Source: an uncultured Bacteroidales bacterium (GTDB lineage Bacteria > Bacteroidota > Bacteroidia > Bacteroidales > Muribaculaceae). Taken from it: 64,000 nt of DNA. Under the pieces are notes generated by a model. That model saw only the letters and a list, made by a program, of their open reading frames with translations. It had not been told where the DNA came from and did not search any database. Location: contig CASEAQ010000010.1 of assembly GCA_949285735.1 (NCBI GenBank), positions 1 to 64,000 on the forward strand. The letters are read 5' to 3'. A program made the translations under genes and the position numbers. Below, piece after piece: positions 26,204 through 36,109 of the stretch (position 1 is its first letter; every line of letters starts with the position of its first letter).

Positions 26204-28153
26204 TTAAGGCACAAGCCCATTGCCATTCATGCGCTGCATGTATTGCTGAATTATAGCTTTCAGTTCCCGTTCCATGTGGGCGATTGTGTCGCCACTGGCA
26301 TCATTGTCGCCAAGCACATTATGCTTGAGCATCGGGTCTTCGCGGAACTTATAGGCAGCACACGTCTTGCTGCCATCGAATTGCAGCAAATAGTCGCCCT
26401 TGACATATTGATATAAGCCATTGTAGTTGACAGCATAGGTATCGGCTGGTGACGTAGCCAGCAAGTCGCAGCCAAACGCAACATACGGATTGTCATAGCC
26501 AAGGTAGCCGAGGACGGTGGGCATGATGTCGATTTGTTGCGCTATGGCATCGCTGCGCACCCCGGCAATCGTGCTGTCGCCTGGGGCATAAAAGATAATC
26601 GGCACTTCAAACAGCCCGAGGTCGGTCTGGTAACGCGGCAGGCACGACTGGTTGGTGTGGTCGGCAGTGATTACAAAAAGCGTATTGGCAAACCAATCCT
26701 CGCGGCTTGCCGACTCGAAGAAGCGGCACAAGGCATGGTCGGTGTAACGTATGCACTTGTGTATCGGCACCTGCCCTTCGGGGAAAGTGTCGCGATATTG
26801 CTCGGGAATCACAAACGGGTGGTGAGAAGTCGCAGTGAAAATAGCTGTCATGAACGGCTGCGGCATACGGCTCATCACGCTGCAATAATATTGCATGAAC
26901 GGCTCGTCCCACACAGCCCAAGTACCGTCGAAGTCGCCCGTTCCCACTTCGTTCTCATACTCGTCTTTGCCGAAATATTGCTTGAACCCAGTCGAGCGGG
27001 CAAAAGCCTGAAATCCCATCGACCCATTTGGTGCGCCATGAAAGAATGCCGTGGAATAGCCTTTCTTGTCGAGCTCGCCGGCAATACCCGACACGTCGTT
27101 GAGCGATGCCGGGGTGAGGAAAAATGGCTCGACAAACATCGGGATACCCGACAACACCGACGGCATACCGTCGATGCTCTTGCGTCCGTTGGAATAGCTG
27201 TGGTCGAACGTGAGCGAACGCGTCACAAGTTCATCGGTAAACGGCGTAAATCCTTCATATCCCTCTTCTCCTCGATTGAGACTGCCAATATATTCTTTCC
27301 CAAAGCTCTCAATGATGATTACCACCACATTCTTCGCACTGAACTCGGTTGAGTCGGCAGGCTCGTGGACAGGATTGAACAGCTTCACCATCTCCTCATC
27401 GGGCATATAGTGCGGCGTTTCAAAGGGCTTCTTGCCAATGGTGCGAATAACCGAAAACGGAGTGTTAAGCACCACAGCCGCCTCCACCGGGCGATTGACA
27501 TACTGATTGGCATTGCTGATTGTGATGGGGCGCACAGTGGGGCCTATGCCACCACGCATTCCAAACACGCATAGCGGAATAGCGACCACGAATGCAACCG
27601 CCTGCATTGCATAGTAGCGCACCTTGCGCAACGGCTGTTCGACTTGCGGCTTGCGATAAAGCCGAGCAACCGCCCACACAAGCAAGACGAAAACCACCAA
27701 CAACCACCAGTGCATGGCAAGCTCTTCCAACATAATCGACAACAAATTATCCTCGTTGCCAAACTCATTGAACACAGTCGCCGTAGTACGACGGCCTGTA
27801 AAGCGAAAATAAACTGTGTCGGCAAGATTGGCGGCAAGCGCCACTGAATTAAATATCACATATGTCCACTTGGTGGCACGGTAATATGCCGCATTCTCTT
27901 TATAATGGAACGGCAATAACACCATGACAATGTAAAGCAGGTTGCAATAAACCACTGCCGAGGTGTCGAACAATAACGCCCCTTCAAACATATCGCCCAA
28001 CAACTGCCACGACATATAGTCGATGAAAAAGTTGCTGTTGACAATAAAAAACACTACACGCGCAACAAAAAAGATGAAATATGACAACACTATGTTGCAT
28101 ACCAAACTGCCAAGCAACGTGTGTGAAAATTTTTTTAACAAAAAAAATGTCAT
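26204..28153 (-). CDS. LTA-synthase-like membrane sulfatase-fold transferase
   Basis: The 649-aa protein has about five N-terminal membrane helices (first 190 residues) and a large periplasmic alkaline-phosphatase-superfamily domain (about 255-630). Metal and nucleophile regions are visible: VVVIIIESFGKEY, SYSNGRKSIDGMPS (probable Ser nucleophile), TATSHHPF and FVITADHTN. Such proteins move phosphoglycerol or phosphoethanolamine groups onto surface glycans. It is downstream of an LPS-core-like gene group on the same strand, so LPS decoration is a reasonable guess. Confidence 0.83.
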   Translation of the reverse strand: MTFFLLKKFSHTLLGSLVCNIVLSYFIFFVARVVFFIVNSNFFIDYMSWQLLGDMFEGALLFDTSAVVYCNLLYIVMVLLPFHYKENAAYYRATKWTYVIFNSVALAANLADTVYFRFTGRRTTATVFNEFGNEDNLLSIMLEELAMHWWLLVVFVLLVWAVARLYRKPQVEQPLRKVRYYAMQAVAFVVAIPLCVFGMRGGIGPTVRPITISNANQYVNRPVEAAVVLNTPFSVIRTIGKKPFETPHYMPDEEMVKLFNPVHEPADSTEFSAKNVVVIIIESFGKEYIGSLNRGEEGYEGFTPFTDELVTRSLTFDHSYSNGRKSIDGMPSVLSGIPMFVEPFFLTPASLNDVSGIAGELDKKGYSTAFFHGAPNGSMGFQAFARSTGFKQYFGKDEYENEVGTGDFDGTWAVWDEPFMQYYCSVMSRMPQPFMTAIFTATSHHPFVIPEQYRDTFPEGQVPIHKCIRYTDHALCRFFESASREDWFANTLFVITADHTNQSCLPRYQTDLGLFEVPIIFYAPGDSTIAGVRSDAIAQQIDIMPTVLGYLGYDNPYVAFGCDLLATSPADTYAVNYNGLYQYVKGDYLLQFDGSKTCAAYKFREDPMLKHNVLGDNDASGDTIAHMERELKAIIQQYMQRMNGNGLVP

Positions 28154-28191
28154 GACCTACCTCTAATCGTCAAATTGGATAATACGAGCCA

Positions 28192-28222
28192 ACAAAATTA
28201 TCAAAAGATAGGCAAACGGCAA
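28192..28222 (-). promoter_or_regulatory. Promoter of the LTA-synthase-like gene
   Basis: On the minus strand GTTG (plus 28219-28222), 19 bp and TAATTTTG (plus 28192-28199) lie about 40 bp before the gene. This suggests it can be transcribed apart from the kinase gene upstream. Confidence 0.55.
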
Positions 28223-28227
28223 CTCTT

Positions 28228-29001
28228 TTATCTGCCAAAGAACTTTAATAGTTTTTCTTTCATGACTTTTATACGAAACTTGCGGAAATTATGGCGATGC
28301 CTGTGTTCCCACCAACGGGCGGCAGAGGCTGCCATCTCGTCGGCAAAGTGGTCGGCATCGGCAATGCCTGTGATGCTGGCATAGCACAATGCCAGACGGC
28401 GCACTGCCGCATTGTCCTCGTTTATCCCGTTGAAGTTTTCCAGCATTTTCTTATAGGACACACCACTAAGCGACATTCGGTTGATATCAATCAGGTAGAA
28501 CCTGTAATCCTTGTCATACAATATATTGCCAGGAGTGAAATCGCGGTGAAACACCCCTGCGGCATGAAGCCGTGCCATAACCTGTGCCGTGCCTTCCTCA
28601 ATCTTGCTGCTGTCGGGTCTTTGTTCCCAATGCCTTATGTCATGCGCACCAACCAGCATTAGGCACACATAATAGCTCCTGTGCAACAAGCCGTGGCGGT
28701 AGGTCTCGACGTATGCCACCGGGGCAGGCGTGTCTATGCCAAGTTTCATCAGCTCGACAGCATATTCATACGAACGGCGGGCTTTGCTCTTGCGAAAATA
28801 AGTATATGCTATGCGATTAAACAACGGCGGCACTTTGAAACTCTTGATTGACAGGTCGATGCCATTCTCATTGGTATGGTATATGATATTACGGCCAGTG
28901 TATATAACCTCGCCCAACTGCTCGTTGCGGCTGGGAATAGTGAGCACATAGCTGCCCAACTTGTCGGCATACAACTCATCTACGACAGCTTTCACTCTCA
29001 T
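28228..29001 (-). CDS. InaA/WaaP-type lipopolysaccharide kinase
   Basis: The 257-aa protein has the minimal kinase fold of LPS-core kinases: HRDFTPGNILYD near residue 152 (catalytic Asp and Asn) followed by YLIDINRM (metal-binding Asp). Such enzymes phosphorylate Kdo or heptose of the inner core at the cytoplasmic face. Its start overlaps the end of the glycosyltransferase gene by 4 bp, and the pair lies downstream of a WaaE-like glycosyltransferase. The acceptor sugar is inferred only. Confidence 0.82.
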   Translation of the reverse strand: MRVKAVVDELYADKLGSYVLTIPSRNEQLGEVIYTGRNIIYHTNENGIDLSIKSFKVPPLFNRIAYTYFRKSKARRSYEYAVELMKLGIDTPAPVAYVETYRHGLLHRSYYVCLMLVGAHDIRHWEQRPDSSKIEEGTAQVMARLHAAGVFHRDFTPGNILYDKDYRFYLIDINRMSLSGVSYKKMLENFNGINEDNAAVRRLALCYASITGIADADHFADEMAASAARWWEHRHRHNFRKFRIKVMKEKLLKFFGR

Positions 29002-30086
29002 TTCTTAAAAGCCTTGTTTATTCGTTCCATGAAATGGCTGTAGTCGAGATTGGCATCAAACTCCCGCTTGGCTGCATCGCCCATTTCTGCCATCATCTGG
29101 TCGTTGTCGAGCAACAGTTCTATTGCACCGGCAAGAGCCTTGTAGTCGCCAGGCGGTACAAGCAAGCCTGTGCGGCGATCCTCTATATACTCGGGTTGCG
29201 CCCCGTTGTCGGTGGTGATGTGGGCTTTGCCAAGCATCATATATTCGATATTGGTTATGCCAAACGCTTCCCTCACTATCGACGGCAACACACCGAAGTC
29301 GCATTGTGCCACAAGCGGCTGCACATGGTCTTGGTAGGGGATAAACGACACGTTATGCAACAATTGGTTGGCTATGATAAACGCCTTTATCTCTCCCAAA
29401 TACTTCACCTCGCCGCGCCCCATTATAACGAGGTGGAAACGCTCCTTGTCGAGTTGCGTGATTGCCCTCAGCAACACCGATATACCCTTTTCCTCGCATA
29501 TTCTGCCGTGAAACATTATCAACTTCTTGCCCGGCGCAATATTGTAGCGGCTGCGTATGTCAAAAGCTGCAGTTTCAACAGGGTCGCGCTTTACACTGTC
29601 ATACACCACGGCAGTCTTCGACAGGTCGAGCGACGGCATATTCAGCATAAACTCGTTTCGCGCCAGTTCCGAAACGAAGATTATTCCGTCAAGGTCGTTA
29701 TAAATCATGCGATGAACGAAACCCTTCTTCGCCTTCTCCACCGTATGGCACGTGAGCACCACCCGCGTGTTGCGGTTTTCCGATATGCGCCGCGCTATCA
29801 ATGCCATGCGCGCGTCTTTCACATTGTGTACATGCACCACGTTGCGGCCACGCTTTATGAGACGGGCAAAGCGTATGGGGCTTTCGATATCGGCTTTTCG
29901 GCGCAATGGCAATATTGAAATGGGTATTTCGAGCGGACGAAAACGGTTGAGAATGCTCTCGCGCTTCGTAGCTACTATTTCCACATAGTTGCCACACTTT
30001 TTCAATTCCGAGGCAAGGTCATACACATATTGCTCTACACCACTCCACTTCTTCCCCGATACTATATGAAATATGTTCAAGCCCAT
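28998..30086 (-). CDS. Family 4 glycosyltransferase
   Basis: The 362-aa GT-B enzyme has an N-terminal acceptor domain starting NIFHIVSGKKWSGVEQYVYDL and a C-terminal nucleotide-sugar domain. Blocks include KKLIMFHGRICEEKG, and the region SIVREAFGITNIEYMMLGKAHI is the ExxxxxxxE-type motif of GT4. It is 10 bp downstream of the GT2 gene and overlaps the kinase gene. It probably builds LPS core or capsule. Confidence 0.85.
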   Translation of the reverse strand: MGLNIFHIVSGKKWSGVEQYVYDLASELKKCGNYVEIVATKRESILNRFRPLEIPISILPLRRKADIESPIRFARLIKRGRNVVHVHNVKDARMALIARRISENRNTRVVLTCHTVEKAKKGFVHRMIYNDLDGIIFVSELARNEFMLNMPSLDLSKTAVVYDSVKRDPVETAAFDIRSRYNIAPGKKLIMFHGRICEEKGISVLLRAITQLDKERFHLVIMGRGEVKYLGEIKAFIIANQLLHNVSFIPYQDHVQPLVAQCDFGVLPSIVREAFGITNIEYMMLGKAHITTDNGAQPEYIEDRRTGLLVPPGDYKALAGAIELLLDNDQMMAEMGDAAKREFDANLDYSHFMERINKAFKK

Positions 30087-30096
30087 AGTATTTTAT

Positions 30097-30873
30097 TCAG
30101 GTTTCTTTGGTTATCGTCGTTTTCTTCCGGGATTTCTTTGCCATTCTGTAAGTAACGAGCCGTGCCGAAGCCGCAGTGCGTGCAATCTCACGCCCTTCTG
30201 CCCCATCGAGAAATCCGAACTTGAAGATATACAGCCGCACATACTCGGTCGTGGCCCTCAAGTAGGCACCGAAACGCGACGGGCGCACCCCTGCTTCGAC
30301 CAGCATACGTGCCTCAAGCACGGCATACTCGGTCTCTTTGCGGCGATGCTCAGCCACCGATGCCCGGCGGTTGTGCATCAACAATCCTTCAACAGGTGCA
30401 GGCCACAACGTCGATGGGAAAGTCACACGCTCGTGTACACTACGCAGGTTCCAACTGGCATAACGCTTGTCAAACAGGCGCGTCTGCCTGTCGGGCCACC
30501 AGCCACTGTGCCTTATGGGCTTGCCAGCAAAGAAGTTAAGCCTCGACAAGCTATAAATGCGGTGCTCAAACCCGTCTTGCTTCAGTCGCAATATGGATTG
30601 CCGCAAGTCATGGTCGAGATACTCGTCGGCATCGAGCGACAGCACATAGCTGTTTGTGGCAAGCGACACGGCATATTGCTTTTGCGCTCCATAACCGTCA
30701 AACTGGCGTTGCCTTACCTTGCAACCGTGCTGGCGGCACACGTCAACCGTGCCGTCGTTCGAAAAGGCATCCACAACAATCACCTCGTCGGCAATGCCGT
30801 CGAGCGATTCAAGGCACTTGCCTATGGTCGCAATATTGTTGTTAGTGATGATTGTTGCAGAAATCTTTGCCAT
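30097..30873 (-). CDS. Family 2 glycosyltransferase (WaaE/KdtX-like)
   Basis: The 258-aa cytosolic enzyme starts MAKISATIITNNN, the GT2 N-terminal strand. EVIVVDAFSNDGT (about 32), VLSLDADEYL (the DxD metal site, about 83) and a WWPDRQTRLF block follow, the pattern of core glucosyltransferases such as WaaE. The start is placed at 30873, since the upstream extension crosses the presumed promoter (-7 TATTTTTG, plus 30893-30900). It heads the minus-strand LPS-like group. Confidence 0.86.
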   Translation of the reverse strand: MAKISATIITNNNIATIGKCLESLDGIADEVIVVDAFSNDGTVDVCRQHGCKVRQRQFDGYGAQKQYAVSLATNSYVLSLDADEYLDHDLRQSILRLKQDGFEHRIYSLSRLNFFAGKPIRHSGWWPDRQTRLFDKRYASWNLRSVHERVTFPSTLWPAPVEGLLMHNRRASVAEHRRKETEYAVLEARMLVEAGVRPSRFGAYLRATTEYVRLYIFKFGFLDGAEGREIARTAASARLVTYRMAKKSRKKTTITKET

Positions 30874-31184
30874 GACAGTATATTTTATTTCACAAAAATA
30901 GCAATTATGTGCGAATTTACACAATGCACAGCCAATTATAACAAGCGTTTTTGCCATTATTTACAGCAAAAGGAGAAAAACAGAATGCACTACGACCGCT
31001 GGCTGCGTAGTCCGTCAAGCATCCGGGCATTCAATAATCTGCCTTGCAAAATATTACCGAAATGTTACAAGGGTTATGGCGCAAAAAATGTACCTTTGCA
31101 TGGTAAGAACCTGTTTTATCCACCTGCGCCAAGCCGCTTGTGGCAATATCTTAAACAGGCTTTTTAAGGAAAATCTTGTAAACG

Positions 31185-32702
31185 ATGTTGAACTTCACTC
31201 CATTAGTAAAGCCACTGTTTGAAAGCCGCATACGCAAGTCTTTGAGATTTATCGACTATGGCGATGTGGTGCAACGCGAACAGCTCTATTCACTAATAGG
31301 CAAGGCGAGCTTTACAGAAATTGGGCAAAGATACAAATTCATCGACAGCCTCACCTACGACCAGTTCCGAGAACGGGTACCGCTGCACAGCTACGAAGAC
31401 CTGCGACCGGCAATAATGCGCATGGTGGCTGGCGAGAAAAATGTGTTGTGGCGAGGGGTAACGACACGTTTCGCCCAGTCGTCGGGCACAAGCGGAGGCA
31501 AAAGCAAGTATATACCCATCACCGACGAATCGCTGCAGCAATGCCACTACCAAGGCGGCTTCGATGTGGTTGCACACTACCTCAACCTCAACCCCGACAG
31601 CCGCATATTTGCCGGTAAGAGCTTCATTCTCGGCGGCAGCTTTGCCAACGAGCTAAAGTTGAAGCCGGGCGTGAAAGTGGGCGACCTGTCAGCCAACTTG
31701 ATAGAAAACATCAGCCCTCTCGCCAACTTAGTGCGCGTGCCGAGCAAGCAAATCGCCCTCATGGAAGACTGGGAGAAGAAGTTGCCGGCACTGGTGGAAA
31801 GCAGCATGGACGAAGATATTACCAACATCTCGGGAGTTCCATCGTGGTTCTTGACTGTGCTTGAAGAGGTGCTCAAGCGCAAGGGGGCAAGCTGCATACA
31901 CGAAGTATGGCCGCATCTCGAAGTATTCTTCCACGGAGGCATCAGCTTTGAGCCATACCGCGACCAATATGCGCGCCTGTGCGACACGTCTCGAATGCAC
32001 TATCTCGAAACTTACAACGCATCGGAGGGATTCTTTGCCGTGCAAACCTCGTGGGAAAACAACGCCATGATGCTACTGCTCGACGTAGGCGTGTTTTACG
32101 AATTTATCCCCATCGAAGATATCGACAGCGACAATCCTCGCACACTCCCGTTGTGGGAAGTGGAGAAAGGTAAAACCTATGCCCTCGTCATCACTGCCAA
32201 CAACGGGCTTTGGCGATACAAGATAGGCGACACAGTGAGAATCGAGCAGACGGCACCTGTCAAAATTAAAATCGCGGGGCGCACGCAGCACTTCATCAAC
32301 GCATTCGGCGAAGAGCTGATGGTGCACAATGCCGACGAGGCAATGAAACGCACCTGCCGCGAAACTGGCGCATCGGTCAAAGACTACACCGCCGCACCGG
32401 TATATGCCGCCGAGGGGAAACATGGACACCATCAATGGCTTGTAGAGTTCTCAACGCCCCCCAGCGACCTGCAACAGTTTGCCACAAGGCTCGACTTCCA
32501 CCTGAAAGAGCTTAACAGCGACTACGAGGCAAAGCGTTACAAGGACTTGTTTCTCGATGCTCCCCAAATAACGGTTGCCCGCAACGGCGTGTTTGAACTG
32601 TGGCTCGGATCTACCGGCAAACTCGGTGGACAGCGAAAAGTGCCACGCTTGAGCAACGACCGCGCAATCATCTCGCAAATACTTGAAATAAATAACAACT
32701 AA
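31185..32702 (+). CDS. GH3-family acyl-adenylate/amido synthetase-like protein
   Basis: The 505-aa protein matches the GH3 family, ANL-type enzymes that adenylate a carboxylic acid and join it to an amine. Visible signatures: the phosphate-binding loop SSGTSGGKSKYIPIT (about 104), YNASEGFF (about 275) and GLWRYKIGDTVRI (about 340). GH3 proteins of Bacteroidetes have no established substrate. It is followed by the alkaline phosphatase gene after 17 bp, so the two are probably co-transcribed. A -7 box TACCTTTG is at 31091-31098. Confidence 0.85.
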   Translation: MLNFTPLVKPLFESRIRKSLRFIDYGDVVQREQLYSLIGKASFTEIGQRYKFIDSLTYDQFRERVPLHSYEDLRPAIMRMVAGEKNVLWRGVTTRFAQSSGTSGGKSKYIPITDESLQQCHYQGGFDVVAHYLNLNPDSRIFAGKSFILGGSFANELKLKPGVKVGDLSANLIENISPLANLVRVPSKQIALMEDWEKKLPALVESSMDEDITNISGVPSWFLTVLEEVLKRKGASCIHEVWPHLEVFFHGGISFEPYRDQYARLCDTSRMHYLETYNASEGFFAVQTSWENNAMMLLLDVGVFYEFIPIEDIDSDNPRTLPLWEVEKGKTYALVITANNGLWRYKIGDTVRIEQTAPVKIKIAGRTQHFINAFGEELMVHNADEAMKRTCRETGASVKDYTAAPVYAAEGKHGHHQWLVEFSTPPSDLQQFATRLDFHLKELNSDYEAKRYKDLFLDAPQITVARNGVFELWLGSTGKLGGQRKVPRLSNDRAIISQILEINNN

Positions 32703-32719
32703 TAAATACACTAACAGCA

Positions 32720-34117
32720 ATGTTCTCAAAACTTATTTCACTACTTGCCTGCCTGTCAATTGCTTTCGGCTCGTGGGCGGCACAAGCACCCAAATACATC
32801 TTTTTCTTCATCGGAGATGGCATGGGAATGGGGCATGTAATAACAACACAGACCTACAACCGAACCGTATTGGGTAACGGCAACTTACTGACTATGATGC
32901 AATTCCCAGTGGCTTCGCTTGCAATGACCTACTCGGCAAGCAGCAAGATTACCGACTCGGCTGCTGCCGGCACCGCACTTGCCACTGGCAACAAGACCAA
33001 TAACAGCATGCTCGGTGTAACTCCCGACGGCACACCTGTTTACAGCATAGCCAGCGAACTACAGAAGCGCGGCTACGGCATAGCCATAGGCACTTCTGTT
33101 CCGCCCGACGATGCCACCCCCGGCGCATTTTATGCCCACGTGCCATCCCGCAGCATGTATTACGAAATAGGTCTCGATATGGCACACAGCGGATACGACA
33201 TGTTTGTGGGTTCAAAACTGCGTGGATTGAAAGACTCGAATGGCAAGGAAACAGGACTTGTCGATTCGCTGCAAAATCATGGCTACACCGTGGTGGCAGG
33301 ACGAGAGGCTTTTGAAAAAAACAAGAACAACGACAAGATAGTATTGCTCAACAACGACCCATCGCTCGAACACTTCGGATACACCATCGACAGCATCGAG
33401 AGCAACCTGCACCTCCCCTACATCACCCAAGCCTGCCTCGACCACTTGCAGAGGGTGTCGCCCGACAAATTTTTCATGATGATTGAAGGCGGCAACATCG
33501 ACTGGGCTGCACATGCCAACGACGGCGGCGCAGTGGTGAAGGAAATCCTCAATTTCAACCAAGCCATCAAGATAGCATACGACTTCTATCTCCAGCACCC
33601 CGACGAAACACTCATCGTGGTCACTGCCGACCACAACACCGGAGGAATGCAAATGGGCGTGGAAAACGGACCCAAGGAAGTCAATCTCAAAAACATGGAT
33701 TACCAACGTGTGTCGATTGAGAAATTCCAGCAATATTGCAAAGGCTTGATTAACTCGGGCAAGGCTGTCAACTGGAACGACATGAAAGCCTACTTGCAAG
33801 CCAACCTCGGACTGTATGGCGCAATCCCCGTGAACGAGGAGCAGGACGAAGAGATTCGCGACAAGTTTGAAAAAACCTTCATCGAGCACGACAGCGATGA
33901 CACCGAGACGCTATACACGACCTACAACGAATTTGTATATGAAGTGTTCGCTACCCTCGACCACATCAACGGAATCGGCTGGACTACAACCAACCACACC
34001 GGCGACTTCGTGCCAGTGTTTGCCGTGGGCGTAGGTTGCGAACTCTTCGGCAACGTCAACAACAACATCGAAATTCCAGCCAAGATACGCGCTATTGCAG
34101 GCATCACAGCCCAATAA
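32720..34117 (+). CDS. Alkaline phosphatase
   Basis: The 465-aa protein has a signal peptide (about 1-20, ending SWAAQA) and a PhoA-type fold. Signatures: FFIGDGMGMGH (metal Asp), DSAAAGTALATG (nucleophile Ser), MIEGGNIDWAAH (metal site) and VTADHNTGG (metal Asp-His). It releases phosphate from monoesters in the periplasm. It follows the GH3 gene and ends at a strong terminator. Confidence 0.93.
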   Translation: MFSKLISLLACLSIAFGSWAAQAPKYIFFFIGDGMGMGHVITTQTYNRTVLGNGNLLTMMQFPVASLAMTYSASSKITDSAAAGTALATGNKTNNSMLGVTPDGTPVYSIASELQKRGYGIAIGTSVPPDDATPGAFYAHVPSRSMYYEIGLDMAHSGYDMFVGSKLRGLKDSNGKETGLVDSLQNHGYTVVAGREAFEKNKNNDKIVLLNNDPSLEHFGYTIDSIESNLHLPYITQACLDHLQRVSPDKFFMMIEGGNIDWAAHANDGGAVVKEILNFNQAIKIAYDFYLQHPDETLIVVTADHNTGGMQMGVENGPKEVNLKNMDYQRVSIEKFQQYCKGLINSGKAVNWNDMKAYLQANLGLYGAIPVNEEQDEEIRDKFEKTFIEHDSDDTETLYTTYNEFVYEVFATLDHINGIGWTTTNHTGDFVPVFAVGVGCELFGNVNNNIEIPAKIRAIAGITAQ

Positions 34118-34140
34118 TGCGCCATACAAGGCTTTTACCG

Positions 34141-34182
34141 AAAACTGCTTGCAGGAAACACACACCCTGCAAGCAGTTTTTT
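34141..34182 (+). terminator. Terminator after the alkaline phosphatase
   Basis: A perfect 15-bp stem (34141-34155 with 34166-34180) with an A-rich left base and TTTTTT right base lies 23 bp after the stop codon. Confidence 0.92.
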
Positions 34183-34290
34183 CCATTTGTAAAGACACAC
34201 CACTCCCCTATCCATCATTTATTATCCCGCCAATTAGGCTATAATGTGGTGTTATTGTTGTAACTTTGCACCCAAGAATTGGAGTCATAT

Positions 34291-35670
34291 ATGGAAAACA
34301 GAGGGAAAACAGACAGATTGTATGAGTTGAAAACACTTTCAGTGGGCAAATTGCTTTGGAAATACAGCCTCCCTGCCATTGTAGGCATCGTGGTTATGTC
34401 GCTCTACAACATCGTTGACCGCATATTCATCGGTCAGGGTGTGGGGCCCGATGCAATAGCCGGACTTGCCGTTACTTTCCCCGTCATGAACCTTGCCACC
34501 GCACTCGGTATGCTCATCGGTGCAGGTGCATCGACGCGAGTGTCTATCGTACTCGGACAAAACAATAAGGAAATGGCATTCAAGATACTCGGCAACAGCA
34601 TTGTAATGACTGTGACATTGGGTATATGCTACATCACCGTCTTCGCCATCTTCATGGACGACATTCTGCGGCTGTTTGGCGCAAGCGACAAGACGCTGCC
34701 CTATGCCCACGACTTCATGATGTATATCTTGCCTGGTATGCTTCTCATGAACCTGTGCTACTCTTACAACAACATCATGCGCGCATCGGGCTACCCCACG
34801 CGGGCTATGGTGACAATGTTTATCGGTGCCGGGATAAATGTAATCCTTGCCCCAACATTTATTTTTGTTCTCGACTGGGGCATAAAGGGCGCGGCAATAG
34901 CCTCCGACATTGCAATGGCAATCTCCGCAGCCTTTGTGATGATGCACTTCATGTCGAAGAAGAGCGAAGTTCACTTCAAGAAGGGAATTTACAAGCTCGA
35001 AAAGCCCATATTGATGTCAATCGTGTCGATTGGTGCCGCTCCGTTCCTCATCAACTGTGCCGGCTGCGTAATCAACGCCATTGTCAACAATATGCTTTTC
35101 AAGTATGGTGGCGACTCGGCTGTTGCCGCAATGGGCATCTTCACTACCTATTCACAATTGCTCGTGATGGTCGTTATCGGCATCTGCCAAGGAATGCAGC
35201 CCATCGTAGGATTCAACTACGGCGCGCGCCGCTTCGACCGCCTGCGCCGCACTTATTTCCTTGCCGTGGGGTCGGCTTCGATATTGTGCATTCTCGGCAC
35301 AATCTTGTCGCTCACTTGCCCGCAATACATTGCCCGCGTCTTCACGACCGATGCCGAATTGATAAAAGCCATCGTCGAAAGTTTGACAATTACCACCATA
35401 ATGTTCTGGGGCGTAGGGTTCCAAATCGTATCGACCAACTTCTTCCAGTCGCTTGGAATGGCAAACAAGTCGATATTCCTCAGCCTCACACGTCAAATCA
35501 TCTTTCTCATTCCCTTGTTGCTCATCCTGCCTCCCCACTTTGGGCTGACTGGCGTATGGGCGGCATTCCCCACAGCCGATGCCATGGCAATCTTAATCAC
35601 TGCCCTGCTCATCTTGCACCAATTCAGGACACTGAAGCGCATGGAAATGAATGAGAAAATCTTCGCATAA
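34291..35670 (+). CDS. MATE-family efflux transporter (NorM-like)
   Basis: The 459-aa polytopic protein has about 12 membrane helices. It shows the MATE patterns SLPAIVGIVVMSLYNIVDRIFIG and PVMNLATALGMLIGAGAS in the first half and GMQPIVGFNYGA in the second. I chose ATG 34291 over the in-frame TTG at 34279, since a -7 box TAACTTTG (34261-34268) is only 10 bp before that TTG. The DUF486 gene follows 21 bp later. Confidence 0.9.
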   Translation: MENRGKTDRLYELKTLSVGKLLWKYSLPAIVGIVVMSLYNIVDRIFIGQGVGPDAIAGLAVTFPVMNLATALGMLIGAGASTRVSIVLGQNNKEMAFKILGNSIVMTVTLGICYITVFAIFMDDILRLFGASDKTLPYAHDFMMYILPGMLLMNLCYSYNNIMRASGYPTRAMVTMFIGAGINVILAPTFIFVLDWGIKGAAIASDIAMAISAAFVMMHFMSKKSEVHFKKGIYKLEKPILMSIVSIGAAPFLINCAGCVINAIVNNMLFKYGGDSAVAAMGIFTTYSQLLVMVVIGICQGMQPIVGFNYGARRFDRLRRTYFLAVGSASILCILGTILSLTCPQYIARVFTTDAELIKAIVESLTITTIMFWGVGFQIVSTNFFQSLGMANKSIFLSLTRQIIFLIPLLLILPPHFGLTGVWAAFPTADAMAILITALLILHQFRTLKRMEMNEKIFA

Positions 35671-35691
35671 GAAAACAACCACACCAACAAG

Positions 35692-36063
35692 ATGAAATCA
35701 TTTTATACAATAGGATTGCTAATTATTTCAAATATGTTCATGACCTTTGCATGGTATGGACACTTGAAGATGAAGCAAGAGTTTAGCTGGTTTGCCGAAT
35801 TGCCACTGATAGGAGTTGTCGTATTTGGCTGGGCAATAGCCTTTTTTGAATATCTTTTCCAAGTTCCAGCCAACAGGATTGGGTTTGTCGAAAATGGAGG
35901 CCCCTTCACGTTGATGCAGCTCAAGGTGATACAAGAGGTTATAACCCTCATAATATTCACTCTGTTCACAACGGTCTTTTTCAAGGGCGAAGCACTGCAT
36001 TGGAACCACTTTGCGGCATTCCTCTGTCTGGTCCTTGCAGTTTATTTTGTTTTTATGAAATAA
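35692..36063 (+). CDS. DUF486 small DMT-like membrane protein
   Basis: The 123-aa protein has four hydrophobic helices and the DUF486 pattern: TFAWYGHL, then AFFEYLFQVPANRIG, and an end LAVYFVF. DUF486 is placed with the drug/metabolite transporter clan; no substrate is known. It lies 21 bp after the MATE gene, likely in one transcript. Confidence 0.88.
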   Translation: MKSFYTIGLLIISNMFMTFAWYGHLKMKQEFSWFAELPLIGVVVFGWAIAFFEYLFQVPANRIGFVENGGPFTLMQLKVIQEVITLIIFTLFTTVFFKGEALHWNHFAAFLCLVLAVYFVFMK

Positions 36064-36109
36064 TTTGACTATTATTGCATAAAATATATAAACTGTAAAA
36101 GTCATTTAC

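Noticed and set aside
30985-31167. 60-codon plus-strand ORF with an AAGGAG upstream, before the GH3 gene
   Set aside because: A promoter -7 box (31091) lies inside it and the translation has no protein-like pattern; probably chance.
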